This document shows, in pieces, positions 61,083 through 64,000 of a stretch of DNA of 64,000 nt. The translations under genes were made by a program, and so were the position numbers. Within the stretch, counting starts at the first letter, position 1, and every line of letters starts with the position of its first letter. The stretch covers positions 23,008,129 through 23,072,128 of the forward strand of contig OY986968.1 in NCBI GenBank assembly GCA_963920575.1, in the 5' to 3' direction. The DNA is from Narthecium ossifragum (Eukaryota; Streptophyta; Magnoliopsida; Dioscoreales; Nartheciaceae). The notes beneath the pieces were generated by a model that worked only from the letters and a program-made list of their open reading frames with translations, was not told where the DNA came from and made no database searches.

Positions 61083-61600
61083 AACAAACCCTTCCTTATA
61101 AGGTAGATTGAGATTAATTTGCACCGTAAACTTTTTAAAAAAATTCAAAAACTCATACGTATAAAACTTTTCAAAAAATTTGTCAAAAATGCAGATAAGA
61201 ATCTCTGATACAGTGTGGGCCTGTGTCCCTAGCACAGTGATTATCTACCCTTGGATTGAATGGGTTCCATCGTTAGATTCTGTGAGTTATTAACCACACT
61301 GCAATAATTAGTAATCCCAATGGGAGGATAACGTGACTAATAATGGGAGGAACACGATTTTAGGAAGCCAACGTGGCTAATAATGGAAGGATAATGTGGC
61401 CGGTGGAAACGGAATTAAGAGTCGATCCAAAACAAGTGGATACTGTGATTATCCACGTAGGACAAACATAGACAAACCATCTTCCCTTATAAGGTTGATT
61501 GAGATTAATTTTCACCGAAAACTTTCAAAAAAAAATTGAAAACTCAAACGTATAAAACTTATAAATTTTTTTATCAAAAGCGCAAATAAGAATCTTCGGT
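61083..61600. repeat. Pair of ~120-bp direct repeats
   Basis: About 61,083-61,205 and 61,474-61,600 share CTTATAAGGT, GATTGAGATTAATTT, ACCG(T/A)AAACTTT, ACGTATAAAACTT and AATAAGAATCT/GATAAGAATCT in the same order. The spacer between them contains further short repeats of CTAATAATGG(G/A)AGGA. Confidence 0.8.
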
Positions 61601-61608
61601 GAAGAAAT

Positions 61609-61948
61609 GGCTCGTTTATTTCGTGGTATGATAAGTGGGATAGGATTAGTAATCCCGTGGACCCCATTTTATTCCATATTTGGTGTGATTTTAGGCATGA
61701 GATAAATAATCCCATTGGGGACTCCATATCCCATGTACATGGGATAAAATAATCCTATGGGGGAGGTGGGATATGTAATCCCATAAAATAAGATTCATTG
61801 GATTAAAAAATAAAAAAGTTTAAATATTTAATTAAATATTTTCCCACCTTATCTTTTGTCTTACCAAACATGAGATAAGAGTTCAACCCCTCACATCATC
61901 TCCCAGGAGATTATATCCACTCATATCCTGTCCCGCGAAACAAACGTG
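61609..61948. mobile_element. MITE-like element 2
   Basis: The left end CTCGTTTATTTCGTGGTATG pairs with the reverse complement of the right end (CACGTTTGTTTCGCGGGACA). The interior has many GGGAT/ATCCC blocks giving fold-back potential. No clear target duplication was found. Confidence 0.55.
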
Positions 61949-62063
61949 AAAGGTTACTGGACCGGGTTGGGTTCAACCCTGTGCGGCCGATCTTCAAGCT
62001 TGGCAAGGCCATACCAATGTCAGACCGGGTGAAACATTAATTGGGCCCAACCCCGTTCGTTTA

Positions 62064-62307
62064 GGGCCAGTTTGGCTCCGACGGATCCTCGGGATGGGAT
62101 CCGCAGAATCCGCTCCCACGAATCCCAAATCGGCGTCCGCTCGAAAAGAGTGGACGTCGAAATCGGGATCCGCCTCAGGGCGGATCCCGATTTCCAGGAT
62201 CCGCGTGGAATCCACGTCGGCGCCAAATGCGCTAATCCGACGTGGCGGGATCCGCGCGTCCCCTCATCCCACGAATCCACCGGGATGGGGGTGGGCCAAA
62301 CGCGCCC
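62064..62307. mobile_element. Tourist-like MITE with TTA target duplication
   Basis: A 244-bp element flanked by TTA at 62,061-62,063 and 62,308-62,310. Its ends are GGGCCAGTTTGGCTC and, on the other strand, GGGCGCGTTTGGCCCA, typical of PIF/Harbinger-derived Tourist MITEs. In the middle, 62,159-62,174 and 62,179-62,194 form a perfect 16-bp hairpin stem with loop TCAG. Confidence 0.82.
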
Positions 62308-62499
62308 TTAGTTACCCCGGCCATCCCCGTAGGACGCCCCCTAATCCTAAGCCAGGGTAAAGGGTTAAAAAAAAATCATTTTTCTTTGGTGGAGGTGTTA
62401 TTGAGAGATGTGTTCCTTACAACTAACACTAGATAAAACAACCCATAATGTTCACACTTCACAAGAAAAGAGTAAGCTTGTTGTCTTCTTCATCTATTA

Positions 62500-63890
62500 G
62501 CATTGAACCATCTTAGGGGCTTATGTGTCAAGGGCTGGAGCCCATGACACAACCATGGCACGAGAGATCTTGAAGATGGCCCGATGAAACTTGAAAATGG
62601 CACGGCGGATCGAGCCAAAGTAGAACTTGACGAGCCATGAAGGGATCCTATCGAGCGAGACGCCCGGTGAGGCAATCAGGAAGGCGCACAAGCAATATGC
62701 GCGTGCCAAAGAAGTTCGGCGCGCGGCATGACGCGATACAACACGGCAAGATGCGGCGGATTTCGAAGATGGCACGGCAAGACGCGATGGATTTCGAAGA
62801 TGGCACGGCGGTCTGAGCCAAAACGAAGCACGACGCGCGCCAAGGCAACCCAGGAGGGCGCCTGGGGCAAGCGCCCACGCAACACGCGTGATGGCACGCA
62901 GAGCGCGCAAGCGACATGACCAGGCGGCCAAGTTCGAGTCGGACTAGGACTCGAAATGCCCAGGCACGACACGGTTGGCCAGCTTGAGCAAACCAGACGT
63001 GCAAAAGTCCAAATTCCAGTTTGACTGGGATCCTGAAAGGACTTGACGCGGTAAAGAAAGGTTTTGGCATGGGGAAAGTCATAGTTGTTTAGGAGTTCTA
63101 GTTGGACTAGAACTTGATTCGCCCGGCGGAAGGCAGTTAGGCCATGGAGGGCAAACTGAGCGTGAAAGTGTCCTAATTCTACTTGGTTTAGATCTCCAGC
63201 ATGGGATGACACATCAAATATGAAATATGGCACGGGGAAGTTGTACTTGGCTCTCGGAAATAGGAATTAGTCTTATTTTGAGCCAAAGTGCGACGGATTT
63301 AGGCAAAAAGTCATCTTTGGCAAGTCTTAACTCATGTAAGAGTCCAAATAAGGTAGGAAGCTTTGTAATTTGTTGATTGCATATTTGGATATAAACATGA
63401 AGCCTAGGACTTAGAGTTGGACTATGAAATTTGAATTGTTGGAGCAAGTCATGGACTTTCCTTTATATAAGAAGAAGGGCGACTAGATGGGAGAATCTAG
63501 AGACCAGTGGGGAGCTCACGGATTTAGCATATGAGAGTTGGGTTTTGAAGTAGTCGTCTATAACGAATTGTGAAACGAGATTCTTGGGTTTTGGGTTAAG
63601 AGTTTCTTGTATTGAGAATGATTATACACCAAAGGGTTAGGGGCGAGAGAAGAGTGCTCTTGTAATCATTAGTCAATAAAGGAGTTGGGATCTCATCCCT
63701 TACCCAAATTTGTGTGTCTTGTGTGTGTGTAAGGCAAAAAAGAGGACTGATTAAGAGACGGTCGGGTTGCCAGACAGAGTGCACAAGTGGTGCACAGATG
63801 ACGTGCAGACGACGCGCGGGCGGAGCACAAGTGACATATGGGCGCGCAGCGGCAGTGTGCGGGCTTGACGAGAGGGTCTCTTGGCGTCAT
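62500..63890 (+). repeat. Probable LTR-retroelement LTR
   Basis: It shows a TATA box (CTTTATATAAG near 63,460), a transcript-like region, an AATAAA-containing end (GTCAATAAAGG near 63,672) and then TTGGCGTCATC near 63,879, which resembles gypsy primer-binding sites. Toward its start is a repeated block, ATTTCGAAGATGGCACGGC (two copies, 62,759-62,812). I could not define exact ends. Open frames in the GC-rich part look like shadows. Confidence 0.4.
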
Positions 63891-63924
63891 CACTAGACAA
63901 AGGTAAGGCGGAAATTTATCCTTC

Positions 63925-64000
63925 TTAGAGCATCCGCACCAGCTCCATCAAACCCTTCCCTTCCCTATAATAGGGAACCATTATAGGGAAATGATCATTT
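63925..64000. other. Possible start of another MITE or hAT-type repeat, cut by the window
   Basis: The sequence AGAGCATCCGCACCAGCTCC followed by CCCTATAATAGGG-type palindromes resembles the ends of common plant short repeats. It is truncated by the window end. Confidence 0.3.

Overview
This is a stretch of a plant nuclear genome. Coding exons are split by GT-AG introns. There are Ty1/copia and Ty3/gypsy LTR retroelements, an L1-type LINE, a Pack-MULE and Tourist-like MITEs. A very GC-rich single-exon gene (42.1-42.7 kb) in an AT-rich background, together with the Tourist-type MITEs, suggests a monocot, probably a commelinid. I cannot name the species.

Layout. 1-9.6 kb is a repeat graveyard: a broken copia element whose integrase runs into an inverted primer-binding site and LTR; a Pack-MULE carrying pieces of a lectin receptor kinase between (TA)n tracts; and two related gypsy LTRs in opposite orientations. 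9.96-11.4 kb and 45.3-47.4 kb are inverted copies of one repeat family, each running into a 200-N gap on its inner side, so they bracket a 33.5-kb contig. Inside that contig lies the main novelty, a long imperfect palindrome (about 12.68-33.6 kb, axis near 21,008). Each arm holds the same six middle exons of a dynamin-related protein 1 (DRP1) gene embedded in UDP-glucose 4-epimerase (UGE) gene fragments; an F-box gene fragment lies at the left end and the full F-box gene at the right end. After the duplication the left arm gained a solo LTR (5-bp TSD CCAAT) and the right arm gained a 6.1-kb L1 LINE (18-bp TSD). The other arm keeps the empty site in each case.

Apparently intact genes: an F-box protein (33.0-34.1 kb, minus), a complete nine-exon UGE (35.7-40.9 kb, minus, 349 aa), a PR-1/CAP secreted protein (42.1-42.7 kb, plus), a B3-like nuclear protein (43.9-44.8 kb, minus), a four-exon CCT-motif regulator (51.2-54.3 kb, plus, 313 aa) and a six-exon UAP56-interacting mRNA export factor-like gene (55.4-58.8 kb, minus, 200 aa), convergent with the CCT gene. 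From 60.5 kb to the end are promoter repeats, three MITEs and a probable LTR.

The genes do not form a pathway. They are linked by duplication: the palindrome is built from the UGE and F-box genes beside it plus a foreign DRP1 segment. If transcribed it would fold into a multi-kilobase hairpin with sequence matching UGE, the F-box gene and a DRP1 gene elsewhere. All coordinates and splice sites were read by eye; arm identity and family assignments were not computed.
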